Assembly: GCA_947500295.1 (NCBI GenBank)
Contig: CANMRM010000002.1
Span: 558,001 to 622,000, forward strand
Length of the DNA stretch: 64,000 nucleotides
Reading direction: 5' to 3'
DNA from: an uncultured Kordiimonas sp.
Lineage (GTDB): Bacteria; Pseudomonadota; Alphaproteobacteria; Sphingomonadales; Kordiimonadaceae
The stretch's first letter is position 1. Each line of letters starts with the position of its first letter. Positions 16,987-26,433 of the stretch are shown here, piece after piece. A model generated the notes under the pieces. The model saw nothing but the letters and a program-made list of their open reading frames with translations. It was not told the origin of the DNA and ran no database searches. The translations under genes and the position numbers were made by a program.

Positions 16987-17388
16987 TCACTGAAAGTCGG
17001 CGCAGCGCAGCACCATATCTCTCAGAGTAACGATGCCTACCGCCTTCCCGGCCTCCAACACCAGTGCTCTGGACACGGAAAACCGCGTCAGAAGTCGGAT
17101 TGCATAGCGAACATTCATCTCTACATCGATCGATAGAACAGGTTTAGTCATGATTTCGTAGGCACTGACGCGATCCGGCGACAGGTCGGGCACCAGCACA
17201 CCTCGTGCAATATCATGCACTGTCAGCAGTCCATATTCGTCCACGTCGTCACGCCGTTCAATGATCAGCGAGCTAATCTGTTTACGCCGCAAACGTTCCA
17301 GGGCATCGGACACTGAAGTCAGGCCGTCAATCATTTCGATGTCTGTTGTCATTACGTTGCGGACAGGCAGGTATTTTACGGGTGTCAT
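16987..17388 (-). CDS. Two-CBS-domain protein
   Basis: 133 residues made of two CBS motifs, about 8-65 (VRNVMTTDIEMIDGLTSV ... GLLTVHDIARGV) and 75-130 (AYEIMTKPVLSI ... VGIVTLRDMV). Such pairs bind adenine nucleotides and regulate a partner. Its ATG overlaps the stop of the PII-like gene by four bases, so the two are translationally coupled. It is the last gene of the DUF1538 operon and is the likely energy or nucleotide sensor of that unit. Confidence 0.88.
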   Translation of the reverse strand: MTPVKYLPVRNVMTTDIEMIDGLTSVSDALERLRRKQISSLIIERRDDVDEYGLLTVHDIARGVLVPDLSPDRVSAYEIMTKPVLSIDVEMNVRYAIRLLTRFSVSRALVLEAGKAVGIVTLRDMVLRCADFQ

Positions 17389-17735
17389 ATCTGTTCCTCA
17401 ATTTCTTCCTTGATGGCATCCAGTTGGGAGCCGAGACCAACCGCGTCTTCAACCGGCACCTGAAATACAACACCGGAGCCCGGTTTTTCCCCGAACCGCC
17501 CTTCTTCGGCAATGCGCTCCAGGATGGTGCGGCTCATATGCTGCTCGACAATGAACAACAACACATCAACCTGCCCCTCGAGCGTGAGGCCGAGAAACGT
17601 CTTGGCTGGCTTGAGCCCTTCACCGCGTGCGCTCTTGATAACAGTGGCACCGGTCGCTCCTTCTTTGCGGGCGACTTCAATCACCTTTTCGGTGTGTTCG
17701 TCGGCAACCAGCGCAATGATCAGCTTGAATTTCAT
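17385..17735 (-). CDS. PII-like signalling protein
   Basis: 116 residues with the ferredoxin-like pattern of the GlnB superfamily: MKFKLIIALVADEHTEKVIEVARKEGATGATVI, then QVDVLLFIVEQ and a C-terminal GSGVVFQVPVEDAVGL. The T-loop is short (SARGEGLKPAKTFLGLT) and lacks the uridylylated Tyr51 motif of GlnB/GlnK, so regulation by GlnD is unlikely. Its position between two DUF1538 membrane genes and a CBS gene suggests it gates the membrane protein, as GlnK does AmtB or SbtB does SbtA. That role is inferred. Confidence 0.85.
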   Translation of the reverse strand: MKFKLIIALVADEHTEKVIEVARKEGATGATVIKSARGEGLKPAKTFLGLTLEGQVDVLLFIVEQHMSRTILERIAEEGRFGEKPGSGVVFQVPVEDAVGLGSQLDAIKEEIEEQI

Positions 17736-17764
17736 ATCCAGTTCCTCATTTTGATAATAGCCTT

Positions 17765-18550
17765 CTAATCAGTCTTGTTTCCACCGCGTTTGCGGGCCAG
17801 AAGTTCTGACAACTGCGCGTAGCCCATCACCGTGACCATGGGAAAGAGGCTGGCAAGCGCTATCAGCCCAAACCCGTCGATCAACACACTGCGCCCCGGC
17901 ACCGTGGACGCCAGCCCCAGCCCGAGCGCCGTTACCAGGGGCACAGTTACAGTTGACGTGGTCACACCGCCGCTGTCATACGCAAGCGGGACGATCATTT
18001 TCGGCGCAAAGACGGTCTGCACCACCACCAGCAGATATCCTACCATCATGTACATCGCGAGCGGCGTTCCGGTCACGATCCTGAAGGCACCAAGTGCAAT
18101 GCTGGCCGCTACGCCGACCGCGACCGCGATCCTGAGCCCCCATGGGCTGATGGCGCCTCCTGATGCTTCGCTTGCTTTCATCGCAACTGCAATCAGCGAC
18201 GGTTCAGCAACGGTTGTCGAAAAACCGATCGCTGCAGCGAAGATAAACACCCAGTAATAGTGCCACCATTCAATCACGGCACCTGGTGCCGCATCTGGTG
18301 CAAGAAACGCCGGATCGGTCAGCTGTTTAGCCATAATATCCCCAAGGGGGAACAAGGCTTCCTGCAGCCCGATCAGAAAAAGTGCAAGCCCGGCAACAAC
18401 ATAGATAAAACCAACGATTGTCCGCTTCAGGTTCGGGATCTTCTCCCGAATGACAACAAGCTGAAAAAAAACGAGCAGCAACCCAATGGGCAACACATCC
18501 CGGATAGTGGCGACAACGGTATAGGCAATGTTGGTGAGAATTCCCTCCAT
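17765..18550 (-). CDS. DUF1538 integral membrane protein, subunit 2
   Basis: 261 residues, mostly hydrophobic, about seven predicted membrane segments. Shared with its upstream neighbour are a re-entrant-like motif TTVAEPSLIAVA near residue 120 and [23 protein letters not shown] near residue 195. These polar-rich repeats in an otherwise hydrophobic protein look like a pore or substrate site. It ends in a basic tail (ARKRGGNKTD). It starts 3 bases after the stop of the first DUF1538 gene. Transported solute unknown. Confidence 0.8.
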   Translation of the reverse strand: MEGILTNIAYTVVATIRDVLPIGLLLVFFQLVVIREKIPNLKRTIVGFIYVVAGLALFLIGLQEALFPLGDIMAKQLTDPAFLAPDAAPGAVIEWWHYYWVFIFAAAIGFSTTVAEPSLIAVAMKASEASGGAISPWGLRIAVAVGVAASIALGAFRIVTGTPLAMYMMVGYLLVVVQTVFAPKMIVPLAYDSGGVTTSTVTVPLVTALGLGLASTVPGRSVLIDGFGLIALASLFPMVTVMGYAQLSELLARKRGGNKTD

Positions 18551-18553
18551 GTT

Positions 18554-19276
18554 CTAGACCACCATGCCGTAAACAAGGACAAAAGCGACCGGAAACAGGC
18601 TTGCAAACGCAATCAGGCCAAAACCATCCACCATCGGATTACGCCCCTTGATTACTGTGGACAGGCCGATTCCAAGCGCCGTAACAAGCGGTACGGTGAT
18701 CGTCGACGTGGTAACACCGCCGCTGTCGTAAGCGACCCCGATGATCTCCTTGGGGGCAAACTGGGTCAAAGAGACGATCACAAGGTAGCCTGCGATGATA
18801 ATATAATGGATCGGCCATCCTTTCAGGATGCGCAGAACACCTACCACCAGCGAAGCCCCCACCGAGACAGCGACTGTGGCACGCAGTCCAAGCGCATAGT
18901 TTTGCTGCGCCACGTCACCCTGCTCGATCATGCCCGCAACCGCACTGATGCGGGCGGCTTCTTGCGAAACAGCTATGAGTGCAGGCTCCGCTACCGTCGT
19001 ACCGAACCCCAGCGCAAACGCAAAAGTCAGAAGCCAGAAAACGCTGCCGCGCCGCACAAAAGCCCCGGCCATATTTTCCCCAAATGGGAAGAGGCTTAAC
19101 TCCAGGCCCTCAATAAAGAGCGCAAGCCCCAGCACAACCGCCACCAGCCCGAGAAGAATGCGTCCGGGCGTCGGAAAAGGTTGCTGCAAAACCACAAGCT
19201 GAAAAAACAGGATAACCAGAATGATCGGCGCCAGATCGCGCAACGCATCCATTACCGTCCGCATAAAATGCTTCAT
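18554..19276 (-). CDS. DUF1538 integral membrane protein, subunit 1
   Basis: 240 residues, about seven hydrophobic segments, clearly paralogous to the next gene: [15 protein letters not shown] near residue 93 and [23 protein letters not shown] near residue 185. In other genomes I recall DUF1538 also as a double-length protein, so the two genes probably encode two halves of one pseudo-symmetric carrier or channel. First gene of a four-gene operon (DUF1538, DUF1538, PII-like, CBS). No function has been recognised for the family. Confidence 0.8.
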   Translation of the reverse strand: MKHFMRTVMDALRDLAPIILVILFFQLVVLQQPFPTPGRILLGLVAVVLGLALFIEGLELSLFPFGENMAGAFVRRGSVFWLLTFAFALGFGTTVAEPALIAVSQEAARISAVAGMIEQGDVAQQNYALGLRATVAVSVGASLVVGVLRILKGWPIHYIIIAGYLVIVSLTQFAPKEIIGVAYDSGGVTTSTITVPLVTALGIGLSTVIKGRNPMVDGFGLIAFASLFPVAFVLVYGMVV

Positions 19277-19444
19277 GGCACCTCACTACAGAAAACCGGG
19301 CCGACAGGGCTCATTCCTGCCAATGCCACCAACTTTGGGGCAAACTGGTTTTATGTGTGTTGACGGATGTCAAAAATGTCAGATGCAGGTACTGATTTTA
19401 CGTGCCACCACGCATGCATAATTATGGGCTCAAAACGGTTCCGG

Positions 19445-19843
19445 TCAGCCCCCGGCTTTCATGCGCTCCAGCATCAGGCCCATCATTTCGTGAACCTTGT
19501 TGACCGCCTTTAACGGGCGCACCATCACCTTGAATTCAATGATTTTGCCGGCGTCATTCCAGGTAATCATGTCTATGCCATCGATTTTGATGCCGTCAAT
19601 TTCAGTAACAAATTCAACAACGGCACCCTGTTGACTTAGAAATTCGTTCACATAGCGGAAGTTGTCACCACCGAGCACGTTGCCGGCAGCTGCAAGATAA
19701 GCAAACGTGATTGCCTTGCCTTCCTGCGGTGTGTGCACGACCGGCGAATGGAAAACAACGTCATCGGCCAGCATGTCGGCTAGAGCCTGCTCATCATGCT
19801 GCTCCATGAAATCATACCAGCGCTGCAGATTTTCTTTGCTCAT
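19445..19843 (-). CDS. SnoaL/NTF2-like family protein
   Basis: 132 residues with the NTF2-fold pattern: RWYDFMEQHDEQALADMLADDVVFHSPV at the start, then FVTEIDGIKIDGIDMITWNDAGKIIEFKVMVRP. Members are small cone-shaped enzymes or ligand binders, often isomerases or steroid-type hydrolases. No catalytic assignment is possible. It lies just downstream of a terminator ending the parC transcript. Confidence 0.78.
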   Translation of the reverse strand: MSKENLQRWYDFMEQHDEQALADMLADDVVFHSPVVHTPQEGKAITFAYLAAAGNVLGGDNFRYVNEFLSQQGAVVEFVTEIDGIKIDGIDMITWNDAGKIIEFKVMVRPLKAVNKVHEMMGLMLERMKAGG

Positions 19844-19858
19844 TTCTGCCTCCCCAAG

Positions 19859-19885
19859 AAAAAAGGCACCCGACCGGGTACCTTT
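19859..19885 (-). terminator. Rho-independent terminator after parC
   Basis: On the minus strand AAAGGTACCCG pairs with CGGGTGCCTTT (one G-U pair) and runs into a T tract. It lies between the parC stop and the downstream NTF2-like gene. Confidence 0.72.
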
Positions 19886-19919
19886 CTGAAACTATGGCGG
19901 TGTTTCCGATGATCAATGG

Positions 19920-22163
19920 TCAACGGAATTTTTTGTTGCGCGGGAAGCCCATCGGCGGCAGCCGCCCGGCATTGCCGCGCTTGCCGGTCCATGGCGCGAG
20001 ATCGGTTTCCGTGCGCCAGCGCTCGGACGCGCCACCCATTGGCCAGGTCAGCCCTTCGTCGCGGTGGAAAGTGATAAGGTCACTCATGCCGCCGTCTTTG
20101 TAACGCTGTAGTGTAACACCCTGCCCGCGGTTCATACTCGGCAGTTCGTCAAGCCCGAAAACCAACAGCTTTCTGTTATCCCCGATGACAGCTACAGTGT
20201 CACCGGCAACAGGAATGCAGTGCGTTGCAACGGCTTCCCCCGGTAGATTGAGGATTTGCTTGCCACCCTTTTTCATCGCTACCGCATTGTCGGCTTCAAC
20301 AACAAACCCTTTGCCGATAGAGCTTGCCACCACGAGTTTGCCGCCCGGCATATGGGGCAACAGCGATATAACCTCGTCGTTGGCATCCATATCCACCATC
20401 AAACGCACAGGCTCGCCGTTGCCGCGCCCTCCCGGCAACTTGTCGCCGCCGAGAGTGTAGATCTTGCCATTTGAGGCAAACAGGAAGATTTTGTCGGTGG
20501 TGTAGGCATGGAAGCGGAACTTTTCCTCATCGCCTTCTTTGTACTTCAGCACTTCTTCAGGCTTCGTGTGACCCTTGAGCGCGCGTATCCAGCCGCGTTT
20601 TGAACAAACCACAGTAATCGGTTCTTTTTCGATCATGGCCTCCAGCGGCATGACTTCCGCAACCGGCGCTTCGCCAAACCTTGTCCGGCGGCGGCCAATG
20701 TCCGTGTCTGGGCCAAAACGCTTTTTGATGTCGGCAAATTTGTCGCCAAGCGCAATCCATTGCAGTCGCTTCGAGCCTATGAGCGCCTTGAGTTTGGACC
20801 GTTCGTCTTCAAGCTTGGTATGCTCGTTACGGATTTCGATCTCTTCGAGTTTCCTGAGAGCCCGCAACCGCATGTTCAGGATCGCCTCAGCCTGCATATC
20901 TGTGAGCTTGAAAGTGCTCATCAGCGATGCCTTGGCGTCATCCTCTTCACGAATAATACGAATAACCTCATCGAGATTGAGGTAGGCAATCAAATATCCC
21001 GACAGTATCTCAAGTCGTCGTTCGATTTTCTCAAGCCGGAACTGGCTGCGCCGTATCAGCACGTCGACCTGATGATCAAGAAACGCATCAAGTGTCTGTT
21101 TAAGCGACAGGACATGCGGCTTGTTTTCCGCAGTAATCACATTGAGGTTGAGTGAAAAGCGGGTTTCCAGGTCGGTGAGCTTGAACAAGCTTTCCATCAG
21201 GATTTTTTCATCAACCGTGCGGTTCTTGGGCTCCAACACAATCCGCATGTCTTCAGCAGACTCGTCGCGTACGTCGGTCAGGATCGGCAGTTTCTTGTCG
21301 GAAATCAGCTCAGCGATCTTTTCGATCAACTTTGATTTCTGCACCTGAAAAGGGATTTCGGTAATGACGATATTATAGAGACCACGCGGCAGTTCTTCTT
21401 TTTCCCACTTCGCGCGCACCCTGAAGCTGCCACGACCGGTGTCATAGGCCTGAACAATGTTTTCGCGCGGCTCCACAATCTGCCCGCCTGTCGGGAAATC
21501 AGGTCCGGGAATATAGTCCATCAACTGCGCTGTACTGACTTCGAGCGACGGGTCACGCCTCGCCTCGATCAAAAGCTGCAAACCATCCATCAACTCGCCG
21601 ACATTATGCGGCGGGATGTTGGTTGCCATCCCGACGGCAATCCCGCTTGACCCGTTGGCGAGCAGGTTTGGAAAGGCACCCGGAAAAACAACGGGCTCTT
21701 CCTCTTCACCGTCATAGGTGGGACGAAAATCAACGGCGTTTTCTTCCAATCCTTCCATAAGGATTGCCGCGACCTCGGTCATGCGCGCTTCTGTGTATCG
21801 CATGGCCGCTGCGTTATCACCGTCAATGTTACCGAAGTTGCCCTGCCCATCCACCAGCGGATACCGCACGGAAAAATCCTGCGCCAGCCGCACCAACGCG
21901 TCGTACACCGACTGGTCGCCATGCGGATGATACTTACCGATAACGTCGCCCACCACGCGCGCACATTTTTTGTAGCCGGTTTTAGGGTCCAGCTTCAGCA
22001 TGCGCATAGCATATAGAAGCCGCCGGTGCACCGGCTTCAAACCGTCACGCACGTCAGGTAGCGAACGGGACATGATGGTAGACAAAGCGTACGCCAGATA
22101 GCGTTCGCTCAATGCTTCCGCAAAGGGAGCCTCGACAATCGATTCAGGTGCTAACTCACTCAT
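19920..22163 (-). CDS. parC: DNA topoisomerase IV subunit A
   Basis: 747 residues. The breakage-reunion domain contains KPVHRRLLYAM, the quinolone-region KYHPHGDQSVYDALVRLAQ (78-96) and catalytic Y123 in AAMRYTEARM. A long coiled-coil arm follows, then degenerate C-terminal beta-pinwheel blades. ParC length, the absence of a GyrA-box (QRRGGKG) and context distinguish it from GyrA. With ParE it decatenates daughter chromosomes. At the E. coli Ser80 position the residue is Gln, followed by Ser. Confidence 0.93.
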   Translation of the reverse strand: MSELAPESIVEAPFAEALSERYLAYALSTIMSRSLPDVRDGLKPVHRRLLYAMRMLKLDPKTGYKKCARVVGDVIGKYHPHGDQSVYDALVRLAQDFSVRYPLVDGQGNFGNIDGDNAAAMRYTEARMTEVAAILMEGLEENAVDFRPTYDGEEEEPVVFPGAFPNLLANGSSGIAVGMATNIPPHNVGELMDGLQLLIEARRDPSLEVSTAQLMDYIPGPDFPTGGQIVEPRENIVQAYDTGRGSFRVRAKWEKEELPRGLYNIVITEIPFQVQKSKLIEKIAELISDKKLPILTDVRDESAEDMRIVLEPKNRTVDEKILMESLFKLTDLETRFSLNLNVITAENKPHVLSLKQTLDAFLDHQVDVLIRRSQFRLEKIERRLEILSGYLIAYLNLDEVIRIIREEDDAKASLMSTFKLTDMQAEAILNMRLRALRKLEEIEIRNEHTKLEDERSKLKALIGSKRLQWIALGDKFADIKKRFGPDTDIGRRRTRFGEAPVAEVMPLEAMIEKEPITVVCSKRGWIRALKGHTKPEEVLKYKEGDEEKFRFHAYTTDKIFLFASNGKIYTLGGDKLPGGRGNGEPVRLMVDMDANDEVISLLPHMPGGKLVVASSIGKGFVVEADNAVAMKKGGKQILNLPGEAVATHCIPVAGDTVAVIGDNRKLLVFGLDELPSMNRGQGVTLQRYKDGGMSDLITFHRDEGLTWPMGGASERWRTETDLAPWTGKRGNAGRLPPMGFPRNKKFR

Positions 22164-22238
22164 GCGCCATTTATAGCACCAGCGACCAGAATGGCTACAA
22201 GATGTTGTGGTTTTCCACAGGTATTTTAAGCGGAATGC

Positions 22239-22258
22239 GGCCCGGGCGAACCCGGGCC
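22239..22258. terminator. GC-rich hairpin between chemoreceptor and parC
   Basis: GGCCCGGG and CCCGGGCC form a perfect 8-bp stem with a CGAA tetraloop, 8 bases after the stop of the chemoreceptor gene. There is no clean T tract on either strand, so it could be a weak terminator or an RNA-stabilising hairpin. Confidence 0.5.
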
Positions 22259-22265
22259 TGGATTC

Positions 22266-24164
22266 TTACTCAGCAGCGATCGACATGCCGATACCAACGG
22301 CTGTGTCATGCTTGAGCTTACGCGATAGCTCCATGCCGTGCTGCGCACAGCCGGTCGTGGTTTGCACCGACGCTGAAATATCCTGCAATGCGACCGAAAT
22401 GCTGGAAACGGCTGTTGCCGCATTCTGCATGTTGCTGGTAATTTCCTGCGATGTAACGCTCTGTTCCTCGACGGCGCTCGCCACGACAACAAAGCTTTGC
22501 TGAACACTTTTCACTTCCTCGCCGATGCGGGTCAGGCTTGAGACGACACGCTCGGATACCTGTTGTACATTGGTGATCTCGCCAGAAATTTGTGATGTAG
22601 CAGAGGCCACCTGATTGGCAAGAGCCTTCACCTCGCTTGCAACAACGGCGAAACCTCTGCCAGCTTCACCGGCGCGCGCCGATTCGATCGTGGCGTTCAG
22701 AGCGAGCAGGTTAATCTGCTCGGCAATTTCCTGAATGATTTCGACAATACCAGTCATCGAATCGGTGGCCTCTGCGAGTTCCTGTGTTGCTTTGTCAGCG
22801 GTGTTTGCCTCGTTGGCGGCGCGCTCGACGGACGAGTTTGTTCCGGTCACGCTCTGGGCGATTTCGTTCGCCGAGGCATTAAACTGCTCCGCAGCTGCGG
22901 CAACAGCCTGAACGGTCGATGACGCCTCTTCAGACGCCCCCGCTGCCGCCGTTGCCTTTTCGTTGGCGGTATGCACCGAATTCACGATTTCATTGAGGCT
23001 GACATCGACGTCACTGCCGATCTGCTCAACTTCGCGGCGCCGGACAACTGCATTAGTGATGTCAGTCGCGAACTTGACCACCTTCATTGGTTTGCCGTCG
23101 AGCCCGAGAATGGGGTTGTAGGTCGCCTGGATCCAAACTTCACTGCCGTCCTTGGTATATCGCTTGAACTCGGCTGATTTGAAGGCACCTTCTGCCAAAG
23201 AGGCCCAAAACTCGCGGTATTCGGAACTGGCAGCGTGTGCCGTATCCACAAATATTTCATGATGTTTGCCTACGATCTCATTCAGCGAATACCCCATCGC
23301 CGACAGGAAATTCGTATTGGCGGTGATGATTGTACCATCAAGGTTAAATTCAATCACAGCCTGCGAACGATGGATCGCATCAAGCTGGCCTTCAAAGTAT
23401 GCGTTCCTGAGTTTTTGCTGCGTGACGTCGGAAGCAAACTTGACCACCTTCACCAGGCGCCCGCTGGCATCAAAAATGGGATTGTAGGACGCCTGGATCC
23501 AGACATCTGTTCTGTCCTTGGCAATCCGCCTGAATTCTCCCGACTTGAACTCGCCTTTTCTCAGGTCTGCCCAGAAACTCTTGTACTCTGCACTCTGCCC
23601 ATAAAGGGGGTCCGCAAACATCCGATGATGCTGGCCGACAATTTCTTCACGTTGGTATCCCATGACATTGAGGAAATTCTGGTTGGCCGTGATGATCGTG
23701 CCATCCAGCTCAAACTCAATCACAGCCTGTGACTTGCTGATCGCTTCCAATTGCCCTTCGAAGTTGGCATTTCTGATTTTTTCGCCTGTGATATCCGTCG
23801 CGAATTTCACGACTTTTACCGGATTGCCCCGGTTGTCAAAAACCGGATTGTAGGACGCCTGAATCCAGATCTCACGGCCACCTTTGGCAAGCCTCCTGAA
23901 TTCGGACGCCTTATAGTCGCCTCGGCGCAAACTGGCCCAAAACTCTTTATATTCTGAACTCTCGGCATAGGAAGGCTCGACGAACATCCGGTGATGCTTG
24001 CCTTTGACTTCCGCCAAATCGTACCCCATCGCGCTTAGAAAATTATCGTTGGCAGTGATGATTGTGCCATCGAGTTCAAATTCGATGACGGCTTGTGACT
24101 TACTGATCGCTTCAACAATCGCTTTATCCGATTGTCCGGCTGGCTTGATAAATTTCTGCAGCAT
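22266..24164 (-). CDS. Soluble methyl-accepting chemotaxis protein with three PAS domains (copy 1)
   Basis: 632 residues, no membrane helix. Three PAS modules of 122 residues each start near residues 19, 141 and 263; each begins with a SQAVIEF-type segment, contains GTIITAN and ends with VVKFATDIT or VVKFASDVT. Residues 390-615 form the MCP signalling hairpin with the tip [40 protein letters not shown]. No C-terminal CheR-tethering pentapeptide. Likely senses an intracellular signal, perhaps redox or a small ligand, and drives CheA. Preceded by a CtrA box. Paralogous along its full length to the next gene upstream. Confidence 0.93.
   Translation of the reverse strand: MLQKFIKPAGQSDKAIVEAISKSQAVIEFELDGTIITANDNFLSAMGYDLAEVKGKHHRMFVEPSYAESSEYKEFWASLRRGDYKASEFRRLAKGGREIWIQASYNPVFDNRGNPVKVVKFATDITGEKIRNANFEGQLEAISKSQAVIEFELDGTIITANQNFLNVMGYQREEIVGQHHRMFADPLYGQSAEYKSFWADLRKGEFKSGEFRRIAKDRTDVWIQASYNPIFDASGRLVKVVKFASDVTQQKLRNAYFEGQLDAIHRSQAVIEFNLDGTIITANTNFLSAMGYSLNEIVGKHHEIFVDTAHAASSEYREFWASLAEGAFKSAEFKRYTKDGSEVWIQATYNPILGLDGKPMKVVKFATDITNAVVRRREVEQIGSDVDVSLNEIVNSVHTANEKATAAAGASEEASSTVQAVAAAAEQFNASANEIAQSVTGTNSSVERAANEANTADKATQELAEATDSMTGIVEIIQEIAEQINLLALNATIESARAGEAGRGFAVVASEVKALANQVASATSQISGEITNVQQVSERVVSSLTRIGEEVKSVQQSFVVVASAVEEQSVTSQEITSNMQNAATAVSSISVALQDISASVQTTTGCAQHGMELSRKLKHDTAVGIGMSIAAE
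23013..24110 (-). repeat. Three in-frame PAS modules of about 366 bp (copy 1)
   Basis: Three tandem PAS-coding repeats with a constant period of 122 codons. Conserved landmarks recur at each period, including codons for GTIITAN, HHRMF-like and WIQASYNP. Boundaries are approximate. Confidence 0.75.
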
Positions 24165-24228
24165 TTTTCTGTTTCCACTTCAGATCAATGCTTCCCTGGC
24201 AGATATCAATTCTTCTAGCGGTCATTCC

Positions 24229-24243
24229 TTAAAATTGGATTAA
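24229..24243. promoter_or_regulatory. CtrA box upstream of chemoreceptor copy 1
   Basis: A full TTAA-N7-TTAA site, read TTAATCCAATTTTAA on the gene strand, 65-79 bases before the ATG. The identical 15-mer precedes the second chemoreceptor gene. Confidence 0.65.
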
Positions 24244-24386
24244 ATATTTATGCGTTTGCACAAGAAAAACATTAATCATCACAACGACTTAATTGCATAA
24301 TTACAATTTATTCGCGCATTTCGGGAAGGCCACCGACGACAAAGCCCAGCCCAACGGACCGCTGATTGAAAACCGTGTGGATGGGT

Positions 24387-24411
24387 GGCTTGGGCCTAGG
24401 GTACCCAAGCC
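24387..24411. terminator. Hairpin downstream of chemoreceptor copy 2
   Basis: GGCTTGGG and CCCAAGCC make a perfect 8-bp stem with a 9-base loop, 6 bases after the stop codon of copy 2. T tract is poor on the gene strand, so a moderate or Rho-assisted terminator is the best reading. Confidence 0.5.
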
Positions 24412-24416
24412 TGCTT

Positions 24417-26294
24417 TTACTCCGCCGCGATGGGCTCGCTCGCCAGCTGACGCGATAATTCCATACCCTGATGTGCACAGTCGGTGCTGGTTTGGACAGA
24501 CTGAGAAATATCCTGCAGAGCGATGGTAATACTTGAAACAGCTGTTGCCGCATTCTGCATGTTGTTGGTGATCTCTTCTGACGTCACGCTCTGTTCTTCT
24601 ACTGCGCTGGCCACAACCACAAAGCTGCCCTGCACACTCTTCACTTCCTCTCCAATCCGGTTAAGGCTGGACACAACCCGATCTGACACGGTTTGCACAT
24701 TGTCAATTTCGCCAGATATCTGAGCTGTTGCGGAAGCCACTTGATTGGCTAGTGCTTTTACTTCGCTGGCAACTACTGCAAATCCTTTACCGGCATCTCC
24801 GGCGCGGGCCGACTCGATCGTCGCGTTGAGTGCAAGTAGATTAATCTGCTCGGCAATTTCCTGAATAAGCTCAACAATACCTGTCATGGCCTTTGTAGCT
24901 TCAGCAAGCTCCAGGGTCGCAGCATCGGCAGTGTTGGCCTCGCTGGCTGCACGATCTACAGAAGAGTTGGTGCTGTTCACACTTTGCGCAATCTCGTTGG
25001 CGGACGCCTTGAATTGCTCTGCGGCCGCAGCGACGGCTTGCACCGTCGAGGACGCCTCTTCCGACGCGCCCGCAGCAGCCGTTGCCTTCTCATTGGCGCT
25101 GGACACTGAACTGACAATTTCTCCCAGGCTGGCGTCGACATCGACACCAATCTGTTCAATTTGGGTCCGGCGTTTCACCTGGTCAGTGACATCAGTCGCA
25201 AACTTTACCACTTTCACCGGATTGCCGTCAGCATCCAAAATCGGATTGTAGATGGCCTGAATCCAGACTTCGCTACCATCTTTAGCAAACCGTTTGAATT
25301 CCGCAGATTTGAACTCACCACGTCCCAGTGAACGCCAAAATTCAGCATACTCCTCGCTGCCTGCATAGGTGGGATCAACAAACATTCGGTGATGCTTGCC
25401 CTCGAGTTCCCCAACTGAATAGCCCATGGCGTTCAGGAAATTTCCGTTGGCTGAAATGATTGTACCGTCAAGTTCAAACTCGATCACTGCCTGCGCGCGA
25501 TGGATTGCCTCGAGTTGTCCTTCAAAATTCGCATTTTTGAGCTTCTGCTCTGTGATGTCTGTTGCAAACTTCACCACTTTAATCGGGCGCCCGCTGGCAT
25601 CCATGATCGGATTATAGGAAGCCTGTATCCAGACGTCGCCGCCATCTTTGCGAATTCTTTTGAACTCGCCTGCCTCATATTCGCCGCCGCCAAGGCGAGC
25701 CCAAAATTCCTGATACTCAGGGCTACTGGCATACGTTGGGTCGACAAACATTTTGTGATGTTTACCAACAATTTCTTCAAGGCTGTATCCCAAGCCATTG
25801 AGGAAGTTATCATTGGCAGTGATGATCGTGCCGTCCAGTTCAAACTCGATCATCGCCTGTGATTTTTCTATCGCGTCAAGCTTGCCTTCAAAGTTTGCCG
25901 TCTTCAGCTTTTCATTTGTTATGTCCGTGGCAAATTTGACTATCTTGAGCACTTTGCCCTGATCATTAAAAACTGGATTGTATGACGCCTGAATCCAGAT
26001 ATCATCTCCGTTTTTGGCAAACCTTTTGAACTCAGCAGCATTGAAGTGACCCTCACGCAGGTTTCTCCAGAACTCTTTGTACTCTTCGCTCTTGGCATAA
26101 GCTGGGCTAACAAAGATGCTATGATGCCTGCCCTGCACATCGGAGAGGCTATACCCCATCGCAGTCAGGAAATTTTCGTTGGCTGTAATGATTGTTCCAT
26201 CAATTTCAAACTCTATCACAGCCTGTGATTTGCTGATGGCGTCAAAAATAGCTTTGTAGGACTGTCCATCCGGCTTGAATAAATTCCGCAGCAT
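24417..26294 (-). CDS. Soluble methyl-accepting chemotaxis protein with three PAS domains (copy 2)
   Basis: 625 residues from the ATG at 26294, chosen because GAGGAG lies 9 bases upstream and the product then begins [12 protein letters not shown], matching copy 1; the frame extends to 26348 without support. Same design as copy 1: PAS modules starting near residues 19, 141 and 263, then an MCP hairpin with [40 protein letters not shown]. The C-terminus is shorter and differs (LASEPIAAE). The pair arose by tandem duplication that included the promoter box. Differences between the copies lie mostly in the PAS modules, suggesting different ligands or sensitivities. Confidence 0.93.
   Translation of the reverse strand: MLRNLFKPDGQSYKAIFDAISKSQAVIEFEIDGTIITANENFLTAMGYSLSDVQGRHHSIFVSPAYAKSEEYKEFWRNLREGHFNAAEFKRFAKNGDDIWIQASYNPVFNDQGKVLKIVKFATDITNEKLKTANFEGKLDAIEKSQAMIEFELDGTIITANDNFLNGLGYSLEEIVGKHHKMFVDPTYASSPEYQEFWARLGGGEYEAGEFKRIRKDGGDVWIQASYNPIMDASGRPIKVVKFATDITEQKLKNANFEGQLEAIHRAQAVIEFELDGTIISANGNFLNAMGYSVGELEGKHHRMFVDPTYAGSEEYAEFWRSLGRGEFKSAEFKRFAKDGSEVWIQAIYNPILDADGNPVKVVKFATDVTDQVKRRTQIEQIGVDVDASLGEIVSSVSSANEKATAAAGASEEASSTVQAVAAAAEQFKASANEIAQSVNSTNSSVDRAASEANTADAATLELAEATKAMTGIVELIQEIAEQINLLALNATIESARAGDAGKGFAVVASEVKALANQVASATAQISGEIDNVQTVSDRVVSSLNRIGEEVKSVQGSFVVVASAVEEQSVTSEEITNNMQNAATAVSSITIALQDISQSVQTSTDCAHQGMELSRQLASEPIAAE
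25143..26240 (-). repeat. Three in-frame PAS modules of about 366 bp (copy 2)
   Basis: Second set of three PAS repeats with the same 122-codon period as in the neighbouring receptor, giving six related modules in 3.2 kb. Boundaries are approximate. Confidence 0.75.
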
Positions 26295-26352
26295 AAAACT
26301 GCTCTCCTCACAAGAATGCTTCCCTAGCCCGCTGAGGCTTAGGGTCAATTCT

Positions 26353-26367
26353 TTAAAATTGGATTAA
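26353..26367. promoter_or_regulatory. CtrA box upstream of chemoreceptor copy 2
   Basis: TTAA-N7-TTAA with the same seven-base spacer as the box at 24229-24243, 59-73 bases before the ATG. Confidence 0.65.
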
Positions 26368-26433
26368 ATCAAGATGCTTGGGAGTATAAAAAGTGCAAAT
26401 AAAACAATGAACTGATTGTATTTTACAACTTTT

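Noticed and set aside
23013-26240. Large repeats that could suggest a mobile element or assembly duplication
   Set aside because: They are PAS and MCP coding modules with diverged codons and the right reading frame. No terminal repeats or transposase are present.
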